From positions 1 through 41,172 of the forward strand of contig JADGRB010000010.1 of assembly GCA_017881315.1 (NCBI GenBank): a stretch of 41,172 nt of DNA. Direction: 5' to 3'. The stretch is from Pseudomonadota bacterium. GTDB taxonomy: Bacteria > Myxococcota_A > Polyangia > Fen-1088. The notes below the pieces were generated by a model. That model was not told the DNA's origin, ran no database searches, and saw only the letters and a list, made by a program, of their open reading frames with translations. Shown here in pieces: positions 1 through 7,624 of the stretch (positions are counted from its first letter, which is position 1; each line of letters opens with the position of its first letter). Position numbers and translations under genes: made by a program.

Positions 1-3000
1 CTCGGAGTCCGGGCGGCGCCGCAGACGGAGGACGCGGCGGGTGAAGGTGGAGAGATCGTCGAACAGCGAATAGGCGACCGGCGTCGCGAGCAGCGTCAGC
101 AGCAGCGACAGCAACTGCCCGCCCACGACGGGGCCGGCGGTCGCGCGATTGAACTCGGCCCCCACCCCCTTCGAGGTCAAGAGCGGCAACATACCGGCCA
201 CGAACGCCAGCGTGGTCATCAAGATCGGCCGCAGACGATCCCGGTTGCCGTGCAGGATCGCGTCGAGACGCGACATCCCCTCGCCGCGGAGCTGGTTGAT
301 GTGGGCGATCTGCAGGATCGAGTTCTTCTTGACCACGCCGAACAGCACCAGCACGCCCAGCATCGTGAAGATGTCCAGCGACTGCCCGAGCATGAGCAGC
401 GACATGAGCGCGAACGGGACCGTGAGCGGCAGCGCCAGCAAGATCGTGATCGGGTGCAGCCAGGACTCGAACTGCGCGGCCAGGATGAGGTACATGAAGA
501 TGAAGGACATCCCGAAGGCGAGGACGAACGCCTTGCCGGTCCGCGCGATCTCGCGCGACTGCCCGAAGGGAACGAAGCGGTACTGCGAGGGCAGGCCCAT
601 GCCCTTGACCGCCCTTTCGAGCGCGGCGCCGACTTCGCCCGAGCCGACCCCCGGCACGGTGTTGGCCAGGAAGGTCACCTGCACCTGGCGCGCGTACCGG
701 TCAATCTTGGAGGGCCCCTCGGCGCGCTTCAGGTCGACGACGTCGAGCAACGGCACCGCGCCGAGCCGCGCGGAAGGGACCGAGAGCTGCGACAGCACCT
801 CCGGGCTCGAGCGAAAGGCCTCCTCGGCGCGCACCAGGATGTCGTATTCGCGCCCCGCCTCCTCGTAGCGCGAGACCTTGACGCCGCCAATGAGCAGCTG
901 GGAGGCCAGCGCGACGTCCGCGACGTTGACGCCCAGATCGGCGGCCTTGCGCCGGTTGACGGTGGCCACCAGCTCGGGGTTGCCGGTCACCAGCGTCGTG
1001 TCGACGTCGACGGCGCCCGGAATCTCCTTGAGCTTGCCGACGATCTGACCGGAGTACTTGATGACCTGCGCGAGATCGGGGCCGGTGAGGATGTACTGGA
1101 CGGTCGCGGTGCTGAAGGTGCCGCCGCCGAAGGCCGCCACCGCCGAGGCGCTGATGCGGAACTCCTTGGGCTGCTTGGGGACGATGTCCTTGCGGACGCG
1201 GTTCTGCAGCTGGTCCTGCGAGACGGTGCGGTGATCGGGGGGCAATAGACGCACGAAGATCGAGGCCAGGTTGGCGGTTTGCTGGCTGTTGTCGCCGATG
1301 GTGAGCAGCGTCGTCTGGACCTCGGGCCACTCCCGCACCTGGCGGGCGATCCGCTCGGCGGCGATCTGGGTGGCCGCCAGGCTGGTCCCCTCCGGCGTGC
1401 GCACGCTGATCTCGAACTGCCCCTCGTCGTTCTTGGGAAGGAAGCCCTTGGGCACCGCGGCGACCAGCCACTTCATCGAGACCAGGGCCAGGACCGCCGC
1501 CAGCACCACGATCCAGCGGTGACGCATGACAAATGCCAGGATCTTCATGTAGCCGCGTTCGATCGGGCCGTAGAAGGCGTTGACGAACCGCTCGAGAAAC
1601 GATTTGCGCCGCTCGGCGTCCGGCCGCAGATCGAGGCGCAGCCAGCGCGAGGCCAGCATCGGCGTGAGCGTGAAGCTCACGAACAGCGAGATCGCGATCG
1701 CCGCACCCATGGTGAGCCCGAAGCTGCGCAGGAAGCGCCCCGGGATGCTGTTCATGAAGGCGACCGGCAGGAACACCGCCAGCAGCGACAAGGTGGTGGC
1801 CAGGACCGCCAGGCCGATCTCCTTGGTCGCGTAGATCGCGGCGGGCATGGGCCGGATCTTCTTTTCTTCGACGAAGCGGAAGATGTTCTCCAGCACGACG
1901 ATCGCGTCGTCGATCACGATGCCGACGGCCAGAGCCAGCGCGAGCAGCGTGATGGTGTTGAGCGTGAACCCCATCAGCCACATCAAGAGGAAGGTGCCGA
2001 TGATCGAAGTCGGAATGGCCAGCGCGGCGATGATGGTGGTGCGAAACTGTCCCAGGAAGAGCAGCACCACCAGCGCCGCCAGGAAGGACCCCAGGATCAG
2101 GTGCTCGCGCACGGCGTTGACGCTGGTGCGCGTGGTCTCCGTGTTGTCGCGGATGACGTTCAGCGTGTAGCCGGACGGCAGCGTCGGCGCGAGCTCCTTC
2201 ATCCGAACGTGCAGCGCATCGACGACCGCCACGCTGTTCTCGCCCGACTGCTTGCGGATCGAGAGGACCACGGCCGGCTTGCCGGCGATGCTGGCCGCGG
2301 TCAGCGCTTCTTCCTGGCCGTCGACGACGCGACCGACGTCGCGGATCATGATCGGGTGGTTGTCGACGTTGCGCACCACCAGCTCCTCGACCGCCGCGAC
2401 GGTGGGCACCCGGCCGCTCACCCGGAAGGTCAGCAGCGACGGACCGGTGTCGACCGTTCCGCCCGGGGTGGTCACGTTCTGCGTGACGATGGCGCGCTGG
2501 ACGTCGGCCGCCGTGAGCCCTGCGCCGCGCAGACGCTCAGGATCGAGCACCACCTGGATCTGTCGCTTGCGGCCACCGACGATCGACACCTGGCCGACAC
2601 CCGACACGTTTTCCAGCGCCTCGCGGATCTCGTGGTCGGCGTACTCCGTCACCTCGCGCAACGGCCGGGACGATTCCAGTGACAGGAACAGCACCGGTGC
2701 CGCGTCGGGATCGAGCTTGTTGATGACCGGGCTCTTGGTCCCGTCCGGCAGATCGGGCAGCACCGCCGAGACGTGCTCGCGCACCTCCTGCGCCGCGACG
2801 TTGACGTCTTTGTCGAGCTGGAAGCTGACGATGACCTGTGAGACCCCCTCCGTCGAAACCGACCGCAGCTCGTCGATCCCGCTGATGGTGTTGATCGCCT
2901 CTTCGATCTTGTCGGACAGCTCGGTCTCGACCTCCTCGGGCGCGGCGCCGGGCAGGGTGGTGAGGACCTGGACCACGGGAAGGTCGACGTTGGGGAACCG

Positions 3001-3108
3001 ATCGACGTTGAGCTTGGTGTACCCGATGAACCCCACCACGACGATGAACAGGATCAGCACGGTCGCGAAGACCGGGCGGCGGACGCAGATGCTGGCCAGC
3101 CACTGCAC
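1..3108 (-). CDS. RND-family multidrug efflux transporter (AcrB/HAE1 type), C-terminal end cut by window
   Basis: Inner-membrane proton-driven pump of an RND tripartite efflux system. The reading frame starts with GTG at 3108 (VQWLASICVRRPVFATVLIL, first membrane helix at about residues 10-30) and stays open to base 1, giving 1036 residues. AcrB-like proteins are about 1030-1050 aa, so only the last few residues are missing. The paired acidic residues of TM4 are present (VIDDAIVV, D400/D401), as is a TM10 lysine (VVKKNS, K927/K928). Together they form the proton relay of drug-type RND pumps. A GGGGA ribosome site overlaps the stop codon of the adaptor gene, 9 bp upstream, so the two genes should be translationally linked. 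No TolC-type channel gene is seen here; it may lie beyond the left edge. Substrate is unknown, but the double Asp favours organic compounds over metal-type (HME) pumps. Confidence 0.95.
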   Translation of the reverse strand, partial: MQWLASICVRRPVFATVLILFIVVVGFIGYTKLNVDRFPNVDLPVVQVLTTLPGAAPEEVETELSDKIEEAINTISGIDELRSVSTEGVSQVIVSFQLDKDVNVAAQEVREHVSAVLPDLPDGTKSPVINKLDPDAAPVLFLSLESSRPLREVTEYADHEIREALENVSGVGQVSIVGGRKRQIQVVLDPERLRGAGLTAADVQRAIVTQNVTTPGGTVDTGPSLLTFRVSGRVPTVAAVEELVVRNVDNHPIMIRDVGRVVDGQEEALTAASIAGKPAVVLSIRKQSGENSVAVVDALHVRMKELAPTLPSGYTLNVIRDNTETTRTSVNAVREHLILGSFLAALVVLLFLGQFRTTIIAALAIPTSIIGTFLLMWLMGFTLNTITLLALALAVGIVIDDAIVVLENIFRFVEEKKIRPMPAAIYATKEIGLAVLATTLSLLAVFLPVAFMNSIPGRFLRSFGLTMGAAIAISLFVSFTLTPMLASRWLRLDLRPDAERRKSFLERFVNAFYGPIERGYMKILAFVMRHRWIVVLAAVLALVSMKWLVAAVPKGFLPKNDEGQFEISVRTPEGTSLAATQIAAERIARQVREWPEVQTTLLTIGDNSQQTANLASIFVRLLPPDHRTVSQDQLQNRVRKDIVPKQPKEFRISASAVAAFGGGTFSTATVQYILTGPDLAQVIKYSGQIVGKLKEIPGAVDVDTTLVTGNPELVATVNRRKAADLGVNVADVALASQLLIGGVKVSRYEEAGREYDILVRAEEAFRSSPEVLSQLSVPSARLGAVPLLDVVDLKRAEGPSKIDRYARQVQVTFLANTVPGVGSGEVGAALERAVKGMGLPSQYRFVPFGQSREIARTGKAFVLAFGMSFIFMYLILAAQFESWLHPITILLALPLTVPFALMSLLMLGQSLDIFTMLGVLVLFGVVKKNSILQIAHINQLRGEGMSRLDAILHGNRDRLRPILMTTLAFVAGMLPLLTSKGVGAEFNRATAGPVVGGQLLSLLLTLLATPVAYSLFDDLSTFTRRVLRLRRRPDSE

Positions 3109-3117
3109 GGCGGTCCC

Positions 3118-4251
3118 CTATTTCACCCGCGCGCCGTCGCGCACGTCGGGGGTGAGCTCGGCGACCACCTCTTCGCCGGCCTTGAGACCGCTCACGATGG
3201 GAACCTCGCCCCCCTGCGCTTCGCCGGCCTGCACCAGGCGGTCCTCCAGGCGACCGCCGACCGCCACGTACACGTGGCGGAGCGTGCCATCGGCGCGTAC
3301 CGCCGCGGCGGGCACCGCGGGCAGCGACTGCTCCCCGACGGTCAGCCGCGCGGTCACGAACATGCCGGGGCGCAGGTCGTGGGCGTCGTTCTGGAACACC
3401 GCCTCCACGATCGCGTCGCGGCTCTGCTTGCGCACCGACGGGCCGACGTAGCGGATCTTCCCGTGGTAAACGCGCCCGTCGGTGTCGCCGGCCGCGCGGA
3501 AGTCGATCAGCATGCCCTGCCGGACCAGCGGCACGTCGCCCTCGGGGACGGTGATCTCGACGCGCAGCGAATCGACGTTCACCAGCCTGGCTACCGGCGA
3601 ATCGACCCGCACATACTCGCCGGCGGTCACCGACCGCTCGACCACCAGCCCCGAAAACGGTGCCCGGATCTCGGTGTCGTGGAGCGCCTCCGTGGTCAGC
3701 GTCTTCTGCGCCTCGGCCGAGGAGACCGACCACCTGGAGGTCTCGCACTGCGTGCGCGTCTTGTCGTAATCGGCCTTGGCGATCGCCCCCTTGGCGAACA
3801 GTCGATCGGTGCGTTCGCAGTCGACCTGGGCCTGGGCCGCCTGCGCCTTGAGGGATTCGACGTCCGCCGTCGCCTTGGCCGCCTGCGCGCTGACGGCGCG
3901 CGCGTCGAGGCGGGCCAGGACGGCGCCTTTTCTGACGTACGACCCGCGCTCGACGTAGGTCGCCACCACTTTCCCGGCGGCCCCCGCGGCGACCTGCGCC
4001 TCCTCGGCGCCGATCAAGGATCCCGACAGCGTGAGGACTCGGGGCGTCTTCACCTCACGCGCCGCCACCAGCGTGACCGCGACCGGGGCGGACTCCGCAT
4101 CGGAGCCGCCCGTCGGCGCCGCGGCGTGCTTGCAGCCCGGCGCGAGCGACAACAACAGCGCAAGTGGAAGCGCAACCCGGCCGGCTGGCCACCCCGCCGC
4201 CAGCGTCGGTGCGGGCAGGTTCCAATCAGATTTCTGCATCGTCTTGTCCAT
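3118..4251 (-). CDS. RND efflux periplasmic adaptor (membrane fusion protein, HlyD/AcrA family)
   Basis: Periplasmic adaptor linking the RND pump to an outer-membrane channel. The protein has an N-terminal hydrophobic segment ending in LSLAPGC, a probable though imperfect lipobox. A biotinyl-lipoyl-like half-motif (GKVVATYVERGSYVRKGAVLARLD) follows, then an alpha-hairpin rich in Ala/Gln/Lys (about residues 110-170). The second lipoyl half (IRAPFSGLVVERSVTAGEYV) and beta-barrel and membrane-proximal domains complete it. This is the standard AcrA/MexA order. Several in-frame starts exist (GTG 4278, ATG 4266, ATG 4251, ATG 4239). I chose 4251 because the upstream candidates lie inside or against an inverted repeat that looks like an operator; 4239 is equally possible. 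It is the first gene of the pump operon and is divergent from a MarR gene. Confidence 0.92.
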   Translation of the reverse strand: MDKTMQKSDWNLPAPTLAAGWPAGRVALPLALLLSLAPGCKHAAAPTGGSDAESAPVAVTLVAAREVKTPRVLTLSGSLIGAEEAQVAAGAAGKVVATYVERGSYVRKGAVLARLDARAVSAQAAKATADVESLKAQAAQAQVDCERTDRLFAKGAIAKADYDKTRTQCETSRWSVSSAEAQKTLTTEALHDTEIRAPFSGLVVERSVTAGEYVRVDSPVARLVNVDSLRVEITVPEGDVPLVRQGMLIDFRAAGDTDGRVYHGKIRYVGPSVRKQSRDAIVEAVFQNDAHDLRPGMFVTARLTVGEQSLPAVPAAAVRADGTLRHVYVAVGGRLEDRLVQAGEAQGGEVPIVSGLKAGEEVVAELTPDVRDGARVK

Positions 4252-4269
4252 CCGGTTCTTTCGCATGTA

Positions 4270-4301
4270 GTCGTACACGACAATAATTTAGGTTGTCAAC
4301 C
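4270..4301. promoter_or_regulatory. Candidate MarR operator pair in the divergent marR/efflux promoter
   Basis: Two inverted repeats lie between the adaptor gene and the MarR gene. GTCGT-AC-ACGAC is at 4270-4281 and GGTTG-T-CAACC at 4291-4301, with centres about 20 bp apart (two helical turns). The half-sites resemble each other (GTCGT / TTGTC), and 4279-4283 with 4293-4297 form a further GACAA...TTGTC arrangement. MarR-family proteins usually bind 16-20 bp palindromes in exactly such divergent promoters and repress both directions. The binding role is inferred from position and symmetry. Confidence 0.55.
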
Positions 4302-4319
4302 ATCAAAGGAACGGACAAT

Positions 4320-4331
4320 ATGGCATCGTGA
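4320..4331 (+). other. Three-codon mini-ORF (ATG GCA TCG TGA) overlapping the marR start
   Basis: The only good Shine-Dalgarno sequence before marR (AAAGGA, 4305-4310) is optimally placed (9 nt) for this ATG. It lies 17 nt from the GTG of the marR frame. The mini-ORF stops at TGA 4329-4331, overlapping the marR GTG as GTGA. This could be a translational-coupling leader, or a sign of a sequencing or frameshift error near the marR start. Confidence 0.4.
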
Positions 4332-4849
4332 CTTCCAGGCGAGGCCCCCCCCAGCCAGCGTCCGATCCCTTCTGGGGGACGCTCATCGAGCTCCTGCTGG
4401 GCATGCGGGGCTGGTGGAGCGCGCTCTGCGAAGAGCTGGACCTCACGCCTTCGCAGGGGCTGGCGTTGCGCCGCCTCGATCCCGAGCGTCCGCTGGCGAT
4501 GAGCACCCTGGCCGAAGCGCTGGCCTGCGACGCCTCCAACGTCACCGGGATCGTCGACAAGCTCGAGACCCGCGGCCTCATCGCCCGCCGCGGCGCCGAT
4601 CACGACCGCCGGATCAAGACGCTGGTGGTGACGGAGCGGGGCCGGGCGCTGCGCGATCGGCTCATCGCGCGTTTGCTCGAAGCCCCGCCGGCGGTCCGGG
4701 CCCTGTCGGCCGAGGTGAAGTCGCTGCTCACCTCCACGCTGCGGGCCGTTCTCGAGGAACGTGCCCGATGCCCGCTGCCCGCCGCCGTGCCGGAACGACG
4801 CCGGCCGCCCCGCGCCTCCCGCCCCACGGGCGCCCCGCGCAACGGCTGA
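4328..4849 (+). CDS. MarR-family transcriptional regulator
   Basis: Winged-helix repressor, probably of the divergent efflux pump. The central part (LTPSQGLALRRLDPERPLAMSTLAEALACDASNVTGIVDKLETRGLIARRGADHDRRIKTLVVTERG) is the classic MarR helix-turn-helix plus wing with the DxRxK-type wing tip (DHDRRIK). Length is 173 aa; the last 30 or so residues are Arg/Pro-rich and probably disordered. The GTG at 4328 is the only start I find that keeps the whole domain, but it lacks a well-spaced ribosome site of its own (see the mini-ORF at 4320). Ligand unknown. Likely autoregulated through the repeats at 4270-4301. Confidence 0.9.
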   Translation: MTSRRGPPQPASDPFWGTLIELLLGMRGWWSALCEELDLTPSQGLALRRLDPERPLAMSTLAEALACDASNVTGIVDKLETRGLIARRGADHDRRIKTLVVTERGRALRDRLIARLLEAPPAVRALSAEVKSLLTSTLRAVLEERARCPLPAAVPERRRPPRASRPTGAPRNG

Positions 4850-4917
4850 CGGCCACCGGTTGCCGGTGCCTCGTGCCAAAACTCGCACGGTCATTGGGAA
4901 AATGCCTCCGGCCCCAG

Positions 4918-4930
4918 GCTATCTGATAGC
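4918..4930. promoter_or_regulatory. Perfect palindrome upstream of the outer-membrane protein gene
   Basis: GCTATC-T-GATAGC is a 6+1+6 perfect inverted repeat, 78 bp before the TTG start at 5008. It is AT-richer than its surroundings. It could be an operator or part of a promoter region; no convincing -35/-10 pair accompanies it. The rest of the 158-bp gap (4850-5007) shows only a short GATCTC direct repeat and the ribosome site. Confidence 0.35.
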
Positions 4931-4993
4931 ATCAGCCGCGATCTCGATCTCGAGTAACCGATCGGGCCGCAGAGAGTCTGAGCAGAGTCAGGC

Positions 4994-5000
4994 AAGGAGG
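4994..5000 (+). promoter_or_regulatory. Strong ribosome-binding site fixing a TTG start
   Basis: AAGGAGG lies 7 nt before TTG at 5008. This near-perfect Shine-Dalgarno sequence decides for the rare TTG start; no ATG or GTG with a comparable site is nearby in this frame. Confidence 0.75.
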
Positions 5001-5007
5001 AATCACG

Positions 5008-6483
5008 TTGGGTCCCGAACGCAGCGGGCTCCGCTTGAAGGGCGGCGGGCGGCTTCTAGCACTACTTGTGACTTCCATTCTTCCAGTAACGGCGTTGGCA
5101 GCTGCCGGCGAGCCCGCCGCGCCGACGCAGTCGCTGAACCTGGCCGCGCCGGCGCCCAGCGATCTGACCTCGAGCGGTGACGTCGAGGCGCCGCCTCCCG
5201 AAGAGGTCCTGCCACCGCCGACGCCCACCACCCCGCCCCTGGTCATCACGGGCTACCTGGACGTCGGGTTCGCAAAGGCCCAAGGCGACGGCACCAGCTT
5301 TCCCGGATCGTACGCGGCCACCCCACCGCCGGGTCCGGCCGACTATTACGTCGATGGGTTTGCGCCCGCGGTGAACTCCCGCGGAGAGGCCGCGTCGACC
5401 ACGATACCGGGCGCCACGGTGCCGGGCGCCATGCCGATGGTGGGCGGCTTTCTCCCCCGCTCGGCGGGCATCGGCGGCAAGCCGTCGTTTCTGCTCAACA
5501 CGGCGGACGTCGATGTTCGCTACACCGCGCCTGAAATCCCGGTGATGATCTTCACCCGCCTCCAGATGATCCCGCGCCTCTACGACGCCGATCCGAGCCA
5601 GGGCATCGCGGGGGGAGAATACACCCGGCTTCTGCTGGAGCAGGCGTTCGGACGGATCACCCCGATCAAGAGCGCGGAATTCGCGCTCAGCGTCGGCAAG
5701 TTCGACTCCGTCTTCGGCATCGAATACCTCGACAACGAAGCCAACTTCCGCGTCGGGGTGACACCGTCGCTCATCGCCCGCTACACCACCGGCCAATCGG
5801 TCGGCCTCAAGGCCTTCTATCGCTATCAGATGATCCCGATCTCCTCGGCGATCAGCATCAACGCCTCGGCCACCAACAGCGGAACCTTCGTCGAGGCGCT
5901 GCAAGGCCCCTCTCGCAGCCTGACGGGCGTTCCGATCATGGCGGTCCGGGTCGGCTACGAGCTCAACCTGGCCCGGATCTCCTTCAAACTGGGCGGGAGC
6001 GCCGAATACGGGCCGCGCAACGATCAGACCACCACCTCGGCCCTCCAGACCCTGCTCGGGTTCGACGCGCGGCTGATTCTCCCGACGTTGACGCTCTCTG
6101 GCGAATACGTCCACGTTTCCGAAGAAGACGTGAGCGGTATGACCGTCCAGAAACTGACGGGCCTGAATCCCTTTCCGGTGGGCGTCTTCCCGCACATCAC
6201 CGAGTTCTACGCACAGGGCTTCTGGATCCAGGCGGCCGAGGAGTTGCCGCTTCCGATCGACCCGTTCCGGATCACCCTCTACGCGCGCTACGAGCAGCGA
6301 CACGCGCAGTTCCCGGACTTCATTGGCAGCTTGCTGACCGTCGACCGCACCACCGTCGGCGTAAACGTGGGCATCGGGGAGAGCCTGCAGGTGAAGGCGG
6401 AGTATCTCGTCAACCGCGAGATCGAAGGGGCACCCAACGTCGCCAACAACGTGTTCACGTCGTCGGCGGTCTGGACCTGGTGA
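5008..6483 (+). CDS. Predicted outer-membrane beta-barrel (porin-like) protein
   Basis: Secreted 491-aa protein, start TTG with a strong ribosome site. It has a signal peptide (LLALLVTSILPVTALAAAG, residues about 16-35), a Pro-rich linker (about residues 55-80), then a long region of alternating hydrophobic/polar strands ending in Trp (SSAVWTW), the C-terminal aromatic typical of BAM-inserted barrels. Segments such as FARITPIKSAEFALSVGKFDSVFGIEYLDNE and the later strand pairs resemble porin-like proteins of the kind often called 'outer membrane beta-barrel protein' in Myxococcota. No substrate can be named. The stop overlaps the start of the downstream cupredoxin gene (TGATG), so the two products are likely made in fixed ratio and may act together. 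Confidence 0.7.
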   Translation: MGPERSGLRLKGGGRLLALLVTSILPVTALAAAGEPAAPTQSLNLAAPAPSDLTSSGDVEAPPPEEVLPPPTPTTPPLVITGYLDVGFAKAQGDGTSFPGSYAATPPPGPADYYVDGFAPAVNSRGEAASTTIPGATVPGAMPMVGGFLPRSAGIGGKPSFLLNTADVDVRYTAPEIPVMIFTRLQMIPRLYDADPSQGIAGGEYTRLLLEQAFGRITPIKSAEFALSVGKFDSVFGIEYLDNEANFRVGVTPSLIARYTTGQSVGLKAFYRYQMIPISSAISINASATNSGTFVEALQGPSRSLTGVPIMAVRVGYELNLARISFKLGGSAEYGPRNDQTTTSALQTLLGFDARLILPTLTLSGEYVHVSEEDVSGMTVQKLTGLNPFPVGVFPHITEFYAQGFWIQAAEELPLPIDPFRITLYARYEQRHAQFPDFIGSLLTVDRTTVGVNVGIGESLQVKAEYLVNREIEGAPNVANNVFTSSAVWTW

Positions 6484-7577
6484 TGACCATGACGACGACC
6501 AAGACCAAGAATTTCGGGATCTCCCTGTTGGGTCTCTGTCTCTGCTTCAATATCTTCCTCTTGTCGACGGCCGGGCCGGCCTCCGCGGCGCCCGCCGGCG
6601 ACGGCCGCTGGCTCGGTGACGATCTTCCCTTGCCGTTGCCGGTGAAGACGCCCCAGGACATGGGCTTCAAGTCGGCGACCGAGCGCCAGTACCTGATCTT
6701 CAACCTGATGGCCGGGGGCAAGCTCGCCTTTCAGCGTGGCGACTACGCGAGCGCCGCCGACAAATGGGAGAACCTGCTGCGCATCCCCGGGCTCGATCCC
6801 CAGATCGAACGGGTGGTCACCCCGTTCCTCAACGAAGCGCGCGCCAAGGCCGGAAAGCCGGGCGTGCGCATCGAGCCTCAGCCCGCCGAGCCGATGGAGC
6901 CCGACACGGTCGCCGAGGAGAAACCGACCGAGACCCGTGGCCACGGGGGCGCCGCCGTTCCGCGGCGCGCCTCGGGGCTGGTGAGCGTCGCCGGCATCGT
7001 GAGCGGCGGCGGGCAGATCGGTCCCGGCGGGACGGTGATCTGGTTGCGGCGCCTGGACGGATCGACACCGCGCGCCGCTCCGGCCGCCAACCAGATCGTC
7101 ACCCAGCGCGACAAGACCTTTCTGCCGCACGTGCTGGCCGTGCCCGTCGGCACCACCGTGCAGTTCCGCAACGACGACCGCATCTACCACAACGTCTTTT
7201 CGATCGCGAAGCCGAACGAGTTCGACGCCGGCATCCGCCCCACCGGATCGACCTACTCCAAGGTCTTCAACCACCCGGGGGCGGTCGAGCTGCTGTGCAA
7301 CATCCATTCGACCATGAACGCCTACGTGTTCGTGGTCGACACGCCGCTCTACACCAAGGCGCAGGCCTCGGGGTCCTTCGTCATTCACGGCGTGCCCCCG
7401 GGACGATACGAGCTGTCGGCCTGGCACGAAGCCGCCTCCACCATCACCCGCAAGAGCATCAGCGTCGGATCGGAAGGGAACCACGAGGTGGCTGTCCCCG
7501 TCGGGAGCGACAAACGTCCTGGCCCATTCGTTCCGGATAAATACGGGCACAAGCGGCAACCACAGCTGGGATACTGA
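6483..7577 (+). CDS. Secreted cupredoxin (plastocyanin-like) protein
   Basis: Exported 364-aa protein with a signal peptide (ISLLGLCLCFNIFLLSTAGPASA). A TPR-like helical segment follows (about residues 70-120, LAFQRGDYASAADKWENLLRIPG), then a Pro/Glu-rich linker, a beta-rich segment and a cupredoxin fold. The type-1 copper ligands are all visible: H236 (YHNVFS), C272, H275 and M278 (LLCNIHSTM). A carboxypeptidase-regulatory-like end follows (SGSFVIHGVPPGRYELSAWHE). Proteins of this architecture may carry electrons or bind copper in the periplasm. The ATG at 6483 overlaps the preceding stop by one base; GTG 6480 and ATG 6489 are alternatives. Function beyond copper binding is not evident. Confidence 0.85.
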   Translation: MTMTTTKTKNFGISLLGLCLCFNIFLLSTAGPASAAPAGDGRWLGDDLPLPLPVKTPQDMGFKSATERQYLIFNLMAGGKLAFQRGDYASAADKWENLLRIPGLDPQIERVVTPFLNEARAKAGKPGVRIEPQPAEPMEPDTVAEEKPTETRGHGGAAVPRRASGLVSVAGIVSGGGQIGPGGTVIWLRRLDGSTPRAAPAANQIVTQRDKTFLPHVLAVPVGTTVQFRNDDRIYHNVFSIAKPNEFDAGIRPTGSTYSKVFNHPGAVELLCNIHSTMNAYVFVVDTPLYTKAQASGSFVIHGVPPGRYELSAWHEAASTITRKSISVGSEGNHEVAVPVGSDKRPGPFVPDKYGHKRQPQLGY

Positions 7578-7624
7578 GGTCGGAAGGTCGGAAGGTCGGA
7601 AAGGTCGGAAGGTCGGAAAGGTCG
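7578..7624. repeat. Tandem 8-9 bp repeat (GGTCGGAA) filling the gap before the kinase start
   Basis: Five and a half copies of GGTCGGAA or GGTCGGAAA run from directly after the stop codon of the cupredoxin gene to the base before the kinase ATG. The unit contains GGAA/GGAAAGG, so the repeat itself supplies the ribosome site. Copy-number change would alter spacing between the two genes. A one-base variant of the same unit (GGTCAGAA, opposite orientation) forms the array at 21456-21532. Confidence 0.9.

Noticed and set aside
250-1248. Long open frames opposite the RND gene and other real genes
   Set aside because: High-GC coding DNA leaves long open frames on the other strand. These have Arg/Ala/Asp-rich translations without domain motifs and are fully covered by well-supported genes.
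7578-7624. CRISPR-like array
   Set aside because: Unit is 8-9 bp with no spacers, and no cas gene is present.
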